A DNA stretch of 64,000 nucleotides from Plasticicumulans lactativorans (lineage in GTDB: Bacteria; Pseudomonadota; Gammaproteobacteria; Competibacterales; Competibacteraceae). Positions 1 to 9,277 of this stretch are shown here, piece after piece. A program made the position numbers and the translations under genes. The DNA is taken from positions 186,001-250,000 of the forward strand of contig NZ_SLWY01000002.1 in assembly GCF_004341245.1 (NCBI RefSeq). The letters are read 5' to 3'. Position 1 is the stretch's first letter. Each line of letters starts with the position of its first letter. A model generated the notes under the pieces. It was given only the letters and a program-made list of their open reading frames with translations. It searched no databases and was not told the DNA's origin.

Positions 1-1314
1 ATTCCGCTCGGTAAGTTTGCTCGCAGCTGGAGTGAGGGTTGGCTCTTTTCCGTCGACGGCTTGTTTGGCAAGGCTTTCGTGTTCATGTTGGTGATGGTGT
101 CCATCATGACCGCGATGGGCTTGTACGAGCGCAATTTCTGGGATGGCAAGGCCGACATGATGCTCCGCGTGGCGGTCGGCTTCCTGCTTGGCCTGTTCAC
201 CATCACCCTCATTTATTACTTTTTTCCTGATCTCTACTTGGGGCGCGGCGAATTCGGCATCGCGTTCGCCGTGTCATTTCTTCTGGTGGCGCTGGCGCGC
301 TACGGGTTCTTCCATCTTTCCGACTACGACATGCTGAAGCGTCGAGTATTGCTGCTGGGTTGCGGACGTCGTGCGCGCCAGATCGAGCAGCTCAGCAACG
401 GCCGCGAAGGTAAGGGTTTCAAGATCATTGGTTTCGTACGCCTGAACGAGAGTGACGAGGTGGCTGTCGATGCCGATCGGTTGCTACCGGTGCGAGGGAC
501 GCTGCGCGATCTGGCGGAAGCGCAACAGATCGACGAGATCGTCGTCGCCATGGAGGATCGCCGCCGCGGCTTCCCGGTCGATCAGATCCTCGACTGCAAG
601 ATCAGCGGATTCGAAATAACCGATCTCTCCACCTTCTTCGAGCGGGAGACGGGGAAGATCCAGCTCGACTCCCTTCATCCCAGCGCCATGATCTTCTCCG
701 ACGGTTTTCATCAGGCGGCCTTGAAAACTGTCAGCAAGCGTCTGATCGACGTCGTATCGAGTCTGCTGCTGTTGGGGCTGACCTGGCCGATCATGCTGGT
801 CGCGGCCCTGGCGATCTGGATCGAGTCCGGTCGTCGGGGCCCCATTTTTTACCGCCAGACGCGTGTCGGTCGTCATGACCGCGTATTCGAGGTCATCAAA
901 TTTCGCAGCATGCGCACCGATGCCGAGAAAGACGGTGTTGCCCAGTGGGCGCAGAAGAATGACAGTCGTGTCACCCGTGTCGGCGCATTCATTCGTAAGA
1001 CGCGGATCGATGAGTTACCTCAGTTGTTCAATGTGCTGCGTGGTGAGATGAGTTTCGTCGGGCCGCGCCCGGAGCGGCCACAATTCGTCGCAGAGTTGTC
1101 GCAGAGCATTCCTTACTACTCGATGCGTCATCGCGTGAATCCCGGCATTACCGGCTGGGCACAGATCTGCTATCCATACGGTGCTTCCGAGGAGGATGCG
1201 CGGGAGAAACTGCAGTATGATTTGTATTATATCAAAAACTATAGTGTCTTCCTTGACTTGATGGTGCTTTTGCAGACGGCCCATGTGATTCTTTGGGGGA
1301 AGGGTGCTCGCTGA
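1..1314 (+). CDS. Exopolysaccharide initiating sugar transferase (EpsB/TIGR03013-like), 5'-truncated by the window edge
   Basis: The reading frame is open from base 1, so the true start lies upstream; the TTG at 61 is not a convincing start. The visible part begins with hydrophobic segments (membrane anchor, to about base 310), then a central nucleotide-binding-like domain (VLLLGCGRRARQIEQL), then a C-terminal bacterial sugar-transferase domain. That domain has a membrane hairpin, KFRSMRTDAE, the Asp-Glu pair in TRIDELPQLFNVLRGEMS and the SFVGPRPERP motif. This family transfers a sugar-1-phosphate from a nucleotide sugar to undecaprenyl phosphate at the inner membrane, starting polysaccharide assembly. 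It lies 18 bases before prsK, the usual arrangement in XrtA/PEP-CTERM exopolysaccharide loci. The polymer made cannot be read from sequence. Confidence 0.88.
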   Translation: MPLGKFARSWSEGWLFSVDGLFGKAFVFMLVMVSIMTAMGLYERNFWDGKADMMLRVAVGFLLGLFTITLIYYFFPDLYLGRGEFGIAFAVSFLLVALARYGFFHLSDYDMLKRRVLLLGCGRRARQIEQLSNGREGKGFKIIGFVRLNESDEVAVDADRLLPVRGTLRDLAEAQQIDEIVVAMEDRRRGFPVDQILDCKISGFEITDLSTFFERETGKIQLDSLHPSAMIFSDGFHQAALKTVSKRLIDVVSSLLLLGLTWPIMLVAALAIWIESGRRGPIFYRQTRVGRHDRVFEVIKFRSMRTDAEKDGVAQWAQKNDSRVTRVGAFIRKTRIDELPQLFNVLRGEMSFVGPRPERPQFVAELSQSIPYYSMRHRVNPGITGWAQICYPYGASEEDAREKLQYDLYYIKNYSVFLDLMVLLQTAHVILWGKGAR

Positions 1315-1332
1315 TTCTAAAGGATCTGCATC

Positions 1333-3465
1333 GTGTTCGATTACAACGACAACGCAGTTCCTTTGATGGGTGTCCTCGGTTACGGCACCGGTGCGGTGCT
1401 GTATGCGGTATTCGGTTTGTGGCTCCTGACCACGGCGCGCTCCGCACCGAAACGCTGGCTATTGTTGGCCATATTCGTGATGAGTGCCTGGTCGACCACG
1501 GCGGCGATGCTGGCGTGGGGGGTATCCGTAACGGCGGCTTATGTCTTTCTCGAGATTTGCCGAAGTCTGTTTTGGCTGCTCGCCCTGATCAGGTTGCTGC
1601 GTCCGCTGATCTACACGCAGCGTCGCCACGGTGGCGTGCTCGGAATTGCGCGTCCCATGGCTTATCTGCTGAGTGCCGCACTCGTAGGTGTCCAGTTCGC
1701 GCCCGTCGTGCTGCGCGAGACTTTCGGGATTTTGTTCACCGCTGATCTGACGATTTTCGGCCACCTGGGACTGGCCGTCGGCGGACTCGTGCTGGTGGAG
1801 CAGTTATTTCGCAACACCCGGCCGGAGCATCGCTGGGGAACGAAGTTCTTCTATCTCGGCATCGGGGTGCTGTTCGCGTTCGATTTCTTCCTGTACGCCG
1901 ATGCGTTGTTGTTCCGCCAACTGGATGCCCAGATGTGGGCGGCGCGTGGCTTCGTGGATGCGATGGCGGTGCCGTTGTTCGCCGTGGCGGCCCTGCGGAA
2001 TCCCGATTGGTCACCCAATTTGTTCGTGTCACATCGCATGGCGTTGCACACGGCATCGGTACTGGGAGCCGGCGTGTACCTGCTGGTGATGGCCGGCGTG
2101 GCCTACTACATCCGGTTGTATGGTGGCACTTGGGGGACGGCGGTCCAACTCGTATTCATGGCCGGTGCCGTGATCCTGCTGGCGGCCATGGTGTTCTCGG
2201 GGCAACTGCGTGCCTATACCAAGGTTTTTCTGAGCAAGCATTTCTTTCATTACAAGTACGACTACCGCGAGGAGTGGTTGAAGTTCATTGGTACCCTCTC
2301 GACGAATGAACCCGGTGATGACTTGCGTGAGCGTGCGATTCGTGCGCTGGCGGAACTGGTTGACAGCACGGGGGGCGTTCTCTGGGCGCGTAACGAACGC
2401 GGCGATTTCGCATTGATCAGTTCCTGGCACATGTCCGCACCGACGATCCAGGTCGAGCACGCGGGTTCGCCTCTGCTGCGTTTCCTTGAGCGGCGCCAGT
2501 GGGTCGTCGAACTCGACGAGTACGCATCGGCGCCGGATGTCTACGCTGAGTTGCAGCTTCCCGGCTGGATCAACGATGTTCCACGGGCTTGGCTCATCGT
2601 GCCGCTGATGCAACTCGATCGCTTGCAGGGCTTGGCGCTCCTCGCTCGGCCCAGTGCCTCGCGATCGATCAATTGGGAGGATCGTGACCTGCTCAAGACG
2701 GCGGGACGCCAGGTGGCAAGTTACATCGCTTTGCTCGATACCACCGAGGCGCTGATGGATGCACGCCAGTTCGAGGCTTTCAATCGTCTATCGGCGTTCG
2801 TCGTGCATGACTTGAAGAACGTGGCTGCGCAACTTTCGCTGGTGGTCAAGAATGCCGAGCGACATCGACAGAACCCGGCATTCATCGACGACGCCATCAA
2901 GACCGTCGCCAATGCCACGGCACGCATGAACCGCATGTTGGCTCAGTTGGCGAACAAGGGCTCGACATTGCCTGCCGAGCAACGGGTATTCCCGGTGGCC
3001 GAGGCGCTCAAGGAGGTCATGGAGATCAGTGCGGGGCGTGTGCCGGTGCCTGTGCTGAGCGCTCGGGTAGGCGAATCGAGCGTGTTCGCCAACCGCGACA
3101 AGTTCGTCGCGGTATTGTGCCATCTGGTGCGTAATGCGCAGGAGGCGACACCGGCCGATGGAGTGGTGGAGGTTAACGCACATGTCGAAGCAGGCACGCT
3201 GATGGTCGAAATCCGCGACACTGGCTGCGGTATGGATGAACGCTTCATCCGCGAGTCGCTGTTCAAGCCGTTCCAGACGACCAAGGGCAATGCAGGCATG
3301 GGGGTCGGGGTATATGAAACTCGCGAGTTCGTGCATGCGCTCGGGGGGGAGATCATGGTGGAGAGCGCGGTGGGTGTCGGTACCACGTTTTCCATTCGCG
3401 TGCCGCTCCACCGGGTGGCAAGTATCGAGGTTGCGGCAGAGGAGGCCTTGTTGTGCGGGAATTGA
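1333..3465 (+). CDS. prsK: PEP-CTERM/XrtA system sensor histidine kinase PrsK
   Basis: A 710-residue membrane histidine kinase starting at GTG 1333 behind an AAGGAT ribosome site. The N-terminal ~300 residues are a run of hydrophobic helices. A GAF-like region follows (about 310-470), then the dimerisation/phosphoacceptor helix with the histidine in FVVHDLKN near residue 490, then an HATPase domain (HLVRNAQEAT, IRDTGCGMDE, FQTTKGNAGMGVGVY). That build and the VHDLKN box match the PrsK family, which is paired with PrsR in exosortase-carrying bacteria. The gene overlaps prsR by 13 bases, so the two are translationally coupled. Known for the family: probable phosphorylation of PrsR. The stimulus is unknown. 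Confidence 0.9.
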   Translation: MFDYNDNAVPLMGVLGYGTGAVLYAVFGLWLLTTARSAPKRWLLLAIFVMSAWSTTAAMLAWGVSVTAAYVFLEICRSLFWLLALIRLLRPLIYTQRRHGGVLGIARPMAYLLSAALVGVQFAPVVLRETFGILFTADLTIFGHLGLAVGGLVLVEQLFRNTRPEHRWGTKFFYLGIGVLFAFDFFLYADALLFRQLDAQMWAARGFVDAMAVPLFAVAALRNPDWSPNLFVSHRMALHTASVLGAGVYLLVMAGVAYYIRLYGGTWGTAVQLVFMAGAVILLAAMVFSGQLRAYTKVFLSKHFFHYKYDYREEWLKFIGTLSTNEPGDDLRERAIRALAELVDSTGGVLWARNERGDFALISSWHMSAPTIQVEHAGSPLLRFLERRQWVVELDEYASAPDVYAELQLPGWINDVPRAWLIVPLMQLDRLQGLALLARPSASRSINWEDRDLLKTAGRQVASYIALLDTTEALMDARQFEAFNRLSAFVVHDLKNVAAQLSLVVKNAERHRQNPAFIDDAIKTVANATARMNRMLAQLANKGSTLPAEQRVFPVAEALKEVMEISAGRVPVPVLSARVGESSVFANRDKFVAVLCHLVRNAQEATPADGVVEVNAHVEAGTLMVEIRDTGCGMDERFIRESLFKPFQTTKGNAGMGVGVYETREFVHALGGEIMVESAVGVGTTFSIRVPLHRVASIEVAAEEALLCGN

Positions 3466-4808
3466 ACCGTAGCTTGTTGGTGGTCGAGGATGATCCGGGT
3501 TTGCAGAGCCAGTTGCGCTGGTGCTTCGAAGACTACGAAGTCTTGCTGGCCGACAGTCGCGAGACTGCACTCGCGCAACTGCGTCGATTCGAGCCACCGA
3601 TCGTGACGCTCGATCTAGGGTTGCCACCGGATCCGGCGAATGCGTCCGAGGGGCTGGCCGTCCTGCAAGAGATACTCGCGCTCGCGCCCCAGACAAAGAT
3701 CATCGTGGTGACGGGCAATGACGATCGCAACAATGCGCTCAAGGCCATCGCCCTCGGCGCCTACGACTTCTATCAGAAACCCGTCGATGCCGACGTGCTG
3801 AAGTTGATTGTCGATCGGGCATACGCGCTGCACCAACTGGAGCGGGAAAACCGGTTGCTCGAAGCACGTTCCCGCAGTTCGCCCCTCGGTGGGATCATCG
3901 CGGGCAGTCCGCAGATGCTGAAGATCTGTTCGACGGTGGAAAAGATCGCGCCGACCGATGTAACCACCCTGCTGCTGGGTGAAAGCGGCACCGGAAAGGA
4001 ATTGCTCGCGCGTGCGCTGCATGACTTCAGCAGTCGCGCGAGCAAGCGCTTTGTAGCCATCAACTGTGCGGCAATCCCTGAAACCCTGCTGGAAAGCGAA
4101 TTGTTCGGTTATGAGAAGGGGGCTTTCACGGGAGCTGCGAAACAGACCAAGGGGAAGATCGAGTACGCGGATGGCGGTACGTTCTTCCTCGATGAGGTCG
4201 GCGATCTGCCCATGTCGTTGCAGGCCAAGCTGCTGCGCTTCCTGCAGGAGCGCGTGATCGAACGCGTCGGCGGGCGCGAGGAGATTCCGGTCGATGTACG
4301 GGTGGTGTGCGCGACCCATCGTGACCTCACCGCGTTGATCAAGGCCGGTACCTTCCGCGAGGACCTCTATTACCGTGTTGCGGAGATCACCATCAACATT
4401 CCGCCCCTGCGCGAACGCGATGGTGATGTCGTGGTGCTGGCGCGCGCTTTCCTTGAGCAGTTCAGCCAGAAGCTCGGCAAGAGTTTCAAGGGGTTCAGCA
4501 AGGATGCGCTGCTGGCGCTCGATACCTACCCGTGGCCTGGCAATGTGCGCGAACTCGAGAACAAGCTCAAGCGGGCGGTGATCATGGCCGAAGGCAACCA
4601 GATCAGTGCCGCCGACCTCGAACTCGAGGCGATCGAGGAGCATGCCATGCCCCTCAATCTGCGCCGCGTGCGGGAACAGGCCGAACGCCAGGCACTGACG
4701 CGGGCGATCGCTTACGCCGACAGCAATCTGTCGCACGCCGCCGATGTTCTGGGCATTACCCGCCCCACGCTGTACGCGCTGCTCAACAAGTACCACATGA
4801 AGACTTGA
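3453..4808 (+). CDS. prsR: PEP-CTERM/XrtA system sigma-54 response regulator PrsR
   Basis: A 451-residue NtrC-class activator. The receiver domain has the acidic pair EDD (12-14), phosphoacceptor Asp in TLDLGLP (residue 54) and the conserved Lys in YQKPVD. The AAA+ domain has Walker A GESGTGKE near 175 and the sigma-54 contact loop GAFTGA near 224. A Fis-type helix-turn-helix ends the protein (ADVLGITRPTLYALLNKY). The GTG start at 3453 lies inside prsK. It should activate sigma-54 promoters of exopolysaccharide and PEP-CTERM genes. I looked for a GG-N10-GC promoter in front of prsT and saw none, so its targets are probably outside the window. Confidence 0.93.
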   Translation: MRELNRSLLVVEDDPGLQSQLRWCFEDYEVLLADSRETALAQLRRFEPPIVTLDLGLPPDPANASEGLAVLQEILALAPQTKIIVVTGNDDRNNALKAIALGAYDFYQKPVDADVLKLIVDRAYALHQLERENRLLEARSRSSPLGGIIAGSPQMLKICSTVEKIAPTDVTTLLLGESGTGKELLARALHDFSSRASKRFVAINCAAIPETLLESELFGYEKGAFTGAAKQTKGKIEYADGGTFFLDEVGDLPMSLQAKLLRFLQERVIERVGGREEIPVDVRVVCATHRDLTALIKAGTFREDLYYRVAEITINIPPLRERDGDVVVLARAFLEQFSQKLGKSFKGFSKDALLALDTYPWPGNVRELENKLKRAVIMAEGNQISAADLELEAIEEHAMPLNLRRVREQAERQALTRAIAYADSNLSHAADVLGITRPTLYALLNKYHMKT

Positions 4809-4859
4809 CGATCCCTCGCCCGTGCGTGACCGCCATCCCAAGGACCTCAGAGGACATTC

Positions 4860-7649
4860 ATGGTGAAGATTCCTGCCGCTAACCGCCGCCCGTTCGCTCC
4901 GGGCGCTTTGGCGCTCGCACTGATGCTGGCGAACCCGGTCGCGAATGCCGGCCCCGCCGCCGATCCCTACATCGAACGCGCTCAGCAATTCCTGCAGAAG
5001 GGCGATGTCAACGCGGGCGTGATCGAACTGAAGAACGCGCTGCAGAAGGAGCCCGAGAACACGCGCGCGCGTTTGTTGCTCGGACAGAGCTACATCCTGA
5101 CCGGCGACGGGGTTGCGGCGGAGAAGGAGTTGACACGTGCCCGCGAGCTCGGGGCGGCGCGGACCGATTGGGTGGTACCGCTGGCGAAGTCGCTGTTGCT
5201 GCAGGGACAGACCGATCGCTTGCTGAAGGAAGTGAAGCTCGAAGCCGATGACCCTCCGGCGGTGCGTTCCGGCTTGCTGGCATTGCAGGGGCTCGCCGAG
5301 CTCGGCGCCAATCGGATCGATAGCGCCAGCACCAAACTCAATGAAGCCTTGAGCCTGCAGGCCGACAACGTCGAGGCGCTGCTCGGTCTGGTGCGCATCC
5401 TCGGGATGCAGCAGCACTACCCGGAGGCCGAGCAGCGCGTCGAGCAGGTGCTCGCGAAGATGCCCGACAACGCCGAGGCGCTGCTGATGAAAGCCGAGCT
5501 GGCACGGCTGCAGAAGCGCCTACCCGATGCGATTGCCGGCTTCACGCAAATCATCGATCGCCGCCCACGGGATCTGCGTGCCCTGCTCGGCAGGGCCGAG
5601 GCGGAGCTCGAGGCGGGCGAATTCGACAAGGCGCTCGCGGACGCCAACGCGGTGCGCAATATCCGCTCCGATCTGCCGCAGGCGAACTTCGTGCGCGCAC
5701 GTGCCTTGTTGCAGAAAAAGGATTTCACCGGTGCCCGGGATGCCTTGCAGGATGTGCTGCGTTTCGCCCCCGACCATGCGCCGTCGCAACTGCTGCTGGG
5801 CGTTCTCGATTACACGAATGGCAATCTGCAACAGGCGCAGAGCCATCTGAGCCGCTTCGTCGCGGCACAGCCGGGAAATCTGGCGGGTCGCAAATACCTG
5901 GCCGCCGTCGAGATGAAGCTCAAGAACCCGCAGCGGGCGATCGATGCGCTCGAAGGGGGGCTCGCCAAAGCCGGGGACGATGCGCAGTACCTGGCACTGC
6001 TCGGCAGTGCCTATCTGCAAGCCGGTGAGAGCCGTAAAGGTGGCGAGTACCTGCAGAAGGCGGTCGAGATTTCGCCGGAGACCTCGGCGATCCGCGCCCA
6101 GCTGGCGCTGTCGCACCTGGCCAGCGGTGACACCGAGAAGGCCGTCGCTGAACTGGAAAGCGTGACCGAGTCCGCGCAGAGCCCGATGCAGGCCGACGTG
6201 ATGCTGGTCCTCACGCTGTTGCAGACGAAGGAATTCGACAAGGCGGCGAAGGCGGCGAGCGCCCTCGCCGACAAGCTCGGCAAGGATCCGATGCCGTACA
6301 ACCTGCTGGGGGTGGCGCTGCTCGGCAAGGGGGATATGGCCGGCGCCCGTGCCGCGTTCGAGAAGGCGCTCGAAATCGAGCCGAAGTTCACGGTGGCGGA
6401 CCTGAACATCGCGCAGATCGAACTGCGTGCCGGCAATCGTGATGCGGCCGAGGCGCGTTACAAGGCCATCCTCACCAAGGACGCCGCCAACGCCAATGCC
6501 CTGCTGGGCCTTGCCGCGCTGGCCGAGGCCGCCGGCAAGCCCGAGGACGCCCAGCGCTGGCTGGAACAGGCCTGGGAGAAGAATCCCAACAACGTGCAGG
6601 TCGGGGGAACGCTCGCCCAGCGCTACCTGAATCGTGGTGAGCGCACCAAGGCCATCGGCATCGCCCGCCTGCTGGAAACCAGCCAGCCCGACAACCCGCT
6701 GGTGATGCGGCTGCTCGGCACCGCGCTGCTCGCCAACGACGAGACGGCCAATGCGCTGGTGTATTTCCGCAAGCTGAGCGATCAGCAGCCGAAGTCGGCC
6801 GAGGCCTGGACGCTGCTCGCGGGGGCCGAGTTCCGGGCCAAGGACGGCAAGGCCGCCGAGCGCGCGCTCGCCAATGCCCTCGCGAACGATCCCAAGTACG
6901 CGCCGGCGCTGGTCGCCCAGATCGAGTACCTGATCCGCGAGAAGCGCACCGATGAAGCCCGGCGCGTCGTCGAGACCATCAAGACGGCCTTCCCCGAGTC
7001 CAGCCTAGGGCTCAAGTACGAGGGCGACCTGGCGAACCAGCTGGGTGACCAGGCGGGAGCGCTCAAGGCCTACGCCGCCGCCTATGCGAAGGCGCCGAAC
7101 GCCATGGTGGTGCAGCAGCTGGCTGTCGCGAAGGCGCGTGCCAACGACGCCGCCGGCGCCATCGCCCTGCTGCAGGAATGGCTTGCCAAGGAGCCGAAGG
7201 ATCTCGCCGCCCGCCAGTTGCTCGCCTTGCAGTTGCAGGCACAGGGCAAGTCCGACGAAGCCATCAAGGAGTACGCCGCGGTCGTCGATGCCAGTCCCCG
7301 CAACGTCCTGGCGATCAACAACCTCGCCTGGCTCTACAACGAAGCCAAGGATCCGCGCGCGGTGGGGCTCGCCGAACGCGCCCACGAACTGAACCCCGAC
7401 AGCCCCGAGATCGCCGATACCCTGGGTTGGGTGCTGGTCAGCAACGGGCAGGTCGAGCGCGGCATCAACGTGCTGCAGCAGGCGGCGGTGCAGGCGCCGC
7501 ACCTGCCCGACATCCGCTACCACCTTGCCGCGGCCTTCGCCAAGGCCGGTAAAAAGGCGGAGGCGCGGCGCGAACTCGAGAAACTGCTCGCCGACGAGCG
7601 CCCCTTCGAGACGCGCGCGGCCGCCAAGGCGTTGCTCGATTCGCTGTAA
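4860..7649 (+). CDS. prsT: PEP-CTERM/XrtA system TPR-repeat protein PrsT
   Basis: A 929-residue protein made almost wholly of tetratricopeptide repeats (recurring Ala/Leu/Gly pattern every ~34 residues, e.g. LLGRAEAELEAGEFDKALAD). Length and context match PrsT, annotated in related loci as a putative lipoprotein. Here residues 1-30 form a Sec-type signal with a likely cut after PVANA, but there is no cysteine near it, so this copy does not look lipidated. It probably acts in the periplasm as a scaffold for polysaccharide export or PEP-CTERM protein handling (inference). ATG 4860 follows AGAGGA. It is 51 bases after prsR. It ends at a strong hairpin facing puuB. Confidence 0.88.
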   Translation: MVKIPAANRRPFAPGALALALMLANPVANAGPAADPYIERAQQFLQKGDVNAGVIELKNALQKEPENTRARLLLGQSYILTGDGVAAEKELTRARELGAARTDWVVPLAKSLLLQGQTDRLLKEVKLEADDPPAVRSGLLALQGLAELGANRIDSASTKLNEALSLQADNVEALLGLVRILGMQQHYPEAEQRVEQVLAKMPDNAEALLMKAELARLQKRLPDAIAGFTQIIDRRPRDLRALLGRAEAELEAGEFDKALADANAVRNIRSDLPQANFVRARALLQKKDFTGARDALQDVLRFAPDHAPSQLLLGVLDYTNGNLQQAQSHLSRFVAAQPGNLAGRKYLAAVEMKLKNPQRAIDALEGGLAKAGDDAQYLALLGSAYLQAGESRKGGEYLQKAVEISPETSAIRAQLALSHLASGDTEKAVAELESVTESAQSPMQADVMLVLTLLQTKEFDKAAKAASALADKLGKDPMPYNLLGVALLGKGDMAGARAAFEKALEIEPKFTVADLNIAQIELRAGNRDAAEARYKAILTKDAANANALLGLAALAEAAGKPEDAQRWLEQAWEKNPNNVQVGGTLAQRYLNRGERTKAIGIARLLETSQPDNPLVMRLLGTALLANDETANALVYFRKLSDQQPKSAEAWTLLAGAEFRAKDGKAAERALANALANDPKYAPALVAQIEYLIREKRTDEARRVVETIKTAFPESSLGLKYEGDLANQLGDQAGALKAYAAAYAKAPNAMVVQQLAVAKARANDAAGAIALLQEWLAKEPKDLAARQLLALQLQAQGKSDEAIKEYAAVVDASPRNVLAINNLAWLYNEAKDPRAVGLAERAHELNPDSPEIADTLGWVLVSNGQVERGINVLQQAAVQAPHLPDIRYHLAAAFAKAGKKAEARRELEKLLADERPFETRAAAKALLDSL

Positions 7650-7663
7650 TGACGGGAGGGGCG

Positions 7664-7694
7664 GCCCATCCGGTTGAGAGGTGACCGGATGGGC
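7664..7694. terminator. Hairpin between convergent prsT and puuB
   Basis: A perfect 11-bp inverted repeat (GCCCATCCGGT / ACCGGATGGGC) with a 9-base loop sits 14 bases after the prsT stop and 31 bases beyond the puuB stop. There is no T-run on either side. It could end transcripts from both directions. Confidence 0.55.
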
Positions 7695-7725
7695 GGTGGC
7701 GATCGATGCCGCGCGGCGTGCCGGG

Positions 7726-9009
7726 CTAGAGCAGGTCGCGAAGCCGGAACCAGAGCATCGCCAGTACCAGTTGCGGCATGCGCAGCCAGCGCCCGCCCGG
7801 GAAATCGCGGTGGCGCAGACGCTGGAACACGTCGAGGCGTTCCGCCGAGCCCGCGATGGCCTCGCCCAGCACGCGTCCGGCGAGGTTGGCCAGCGCCATG
7901 CCGTGGCCGGAAAAGCCCTGCGCAAAGTAGACGTTGTCGCGGTCGAGGCGACCGAAGTGCGGTGCGCGATTGACCGTGATGTCGACCATGCCGCCCCAGA
8001 CGTAGTCGAAGCGCACATCGCCCAACTCGGGAAAGACCCGGCGCATGCGCCGGTGCAGCCCCGCCGCGAGGTCGGGCGGTGGCAGCCCCGAGTAGCTCAC
8101 GCGGCCGCCGAACAGCAGGCGGTGGTCGGATGAGGGGCGGAAGTAGTCGAGCACGAAGTTGGCGTCGGCCACCGCGGCATGGCCCGGAAGCAGGCCGCGC
8201 AGGCGTGTTTCTCCCAGCACTTCGGTGGCGGCGATGTAGGTGCCCACCGGCATGATCTTGTTGCGCAGCGCCGGCACCAGTTCACCGAGGTAGGCGTTGC
8301 CGGCGAGCACCAGGTGCTCGCAGCGCACGCTGCCGTGTGCCGTGCAGGCGCGTGGCAGCGTGCCGTGCTCGAGCGCGGTGACGCGCGAGCCCTCGAAGAC
8401 GCGCACCCCCGCAGACAGCGCGGCCCGGGCCAGTCCCAGCGTGTAATCGAGGGGGTGCAGGTGTCCGGCGAAGGTGTCGAGTACGCCGCCGCGGTAGCGT
8501 GCGGAGCGCACGACGTCGCCGAGCGCGTCGCCCTGCAGCCAGCGCAGGTGCGGATACCCATAGACCTCGGCGAGCTCGCCCATCCACGCCTGCAGTTCCG
8601 CCACGTGCCGCGCCTTGATGGCGGCGGTCAGGTGGCCGCTGCGCCAGTCGCAGGCGATCGCATGGCGCGCGATCCGTTCCCGCACCAGGCTGACCGCCTC
8701 CAGCGACATCGCCCACAGGTGGCGGGCATCGTCGCGCCCCAGGGCGCGCTCCAGCTTCGCCATCTCGCAGGCGAAGCCGGCGAGGATCTGGCCGCCGCTG
8801 CGTCCCGACGCGCCCCAGCCGACGCGCTCGGCTTCGAGGACCACCACGGTGTAGCCACGCGCGGCCAGTTCGAGGGCGGCCGACAGCCCGGTGATGCCGG
8901 CGCCGACCACGCAGACGTCTGCCGCGAGGGTGTCGTCGAGGGGCGGCAGCGCCGCCAGCGGGGTGGCCGTTGCGGCGTAATACGAAGCGACGTGCGGGCT
9001 AGGGTTCAT
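7726..9009 (-). CDS. puuB: Gamma-glutamylputrescine oxidase (FAD-dependent amine oxidase)
   Basis: A 427-residue DAO-family flavoenzyme. The dinucleotide-binding motif DVCVVGAGITGLSAALEL lies at residues 26-43. GWGASGRSGGQILAGF follows, as in PuuB/OrdL, and the C-terminal FAD motif is YFAQGFSGHGMALANLAG. It would oxidise gamma-glutamylputrescine to gamma-glutamyl-aminobutyraldehyde, releasing ammonia and peroxide. I chose ATG 9009 (MNPSPH) because family proteins begin just before this point; the frame stays open 75 bases further upstream with no family-like residues. It is divergent from puuA, sharing a 268-base control region with one GTGATCAC operator. The exact amine substrate is inferred from neighbours. 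Confidence 0.86.
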   Translation of the reverse strand: MNPSPHVASYYAATATPLAALPPLDDTLAADVCVVGAGITGLSAALELAARGYTVVVLEAERVGWGASGRSGGQILAGFACEMAKLERALGRDDARHLWAMSLEAVSLVRERIARHAIACDWRSGHLTAAIKARHVAELQAWMGELAEVYGYPHLRWLQGDALGDVVRSARYRGGVLDTFAGHLHPLDYTLGLARAALSAGVRVFEGSRVTALEHGTLPRACTAHGSVRCEHLVLAGNAYLGELVPALRNKIMPVGTYIAATEVLGETRLRGLLPGHAAVADANFVLDYFRPSSDHRLLFGGRVSYSGLPPPDLAAGLHRRMRRVFPELGDVRFDYVWGGMVDITVNRAPHFGRLDRDNVYFAQGFSGHGMALANLAGRVLGEAIAGSAERLDVFQRLRHRDFPGGRWLRMPQLVLAMLWFRLRDLL

Positions 9010-9205
9010 GCCAGGGTTCCGGGCGTGCAGGATGGAGCGACGGACAAGCTTGTAATGTGATTCCAAAACATCCCGGTCCGGCATGCCGCCGCGTGTCTCG
9101 CCGCGCGCGGGTATTCGGCCTGATACGTCTGTTTTTCAATCGACTGCGTGCATGATCGCGCCACATGGCATACTGTTTCGTCGATGCTGGTCGGTCAGGG
9201 TGTGC

Positions 9206-9234
9206 TTGAAAAGTGATCACAATATCATTATGGT
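9206..9234 (+). promoter_or_regulatory. puuA promoter with GTGATCAC operator in the -35/-10 spacer
   Basis: TTGAAA (9206-9211), a 17-base spacer and TATGGT (9229-9234) make a plausible sigma-70 promoter for puuA. The perfect palindrome GTGATCAC occupies 9213-9220, inside the spacer, where a bound protein would block polymerase. TATCAT at 9223-9228 is an alternative -10 with no good -35. Confidence 0.55.
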
Positions 9235-9277
9235 GACGCCGAGCCGTTTCGACGGGGCGGCCAAGGTGGAGGGGCGC

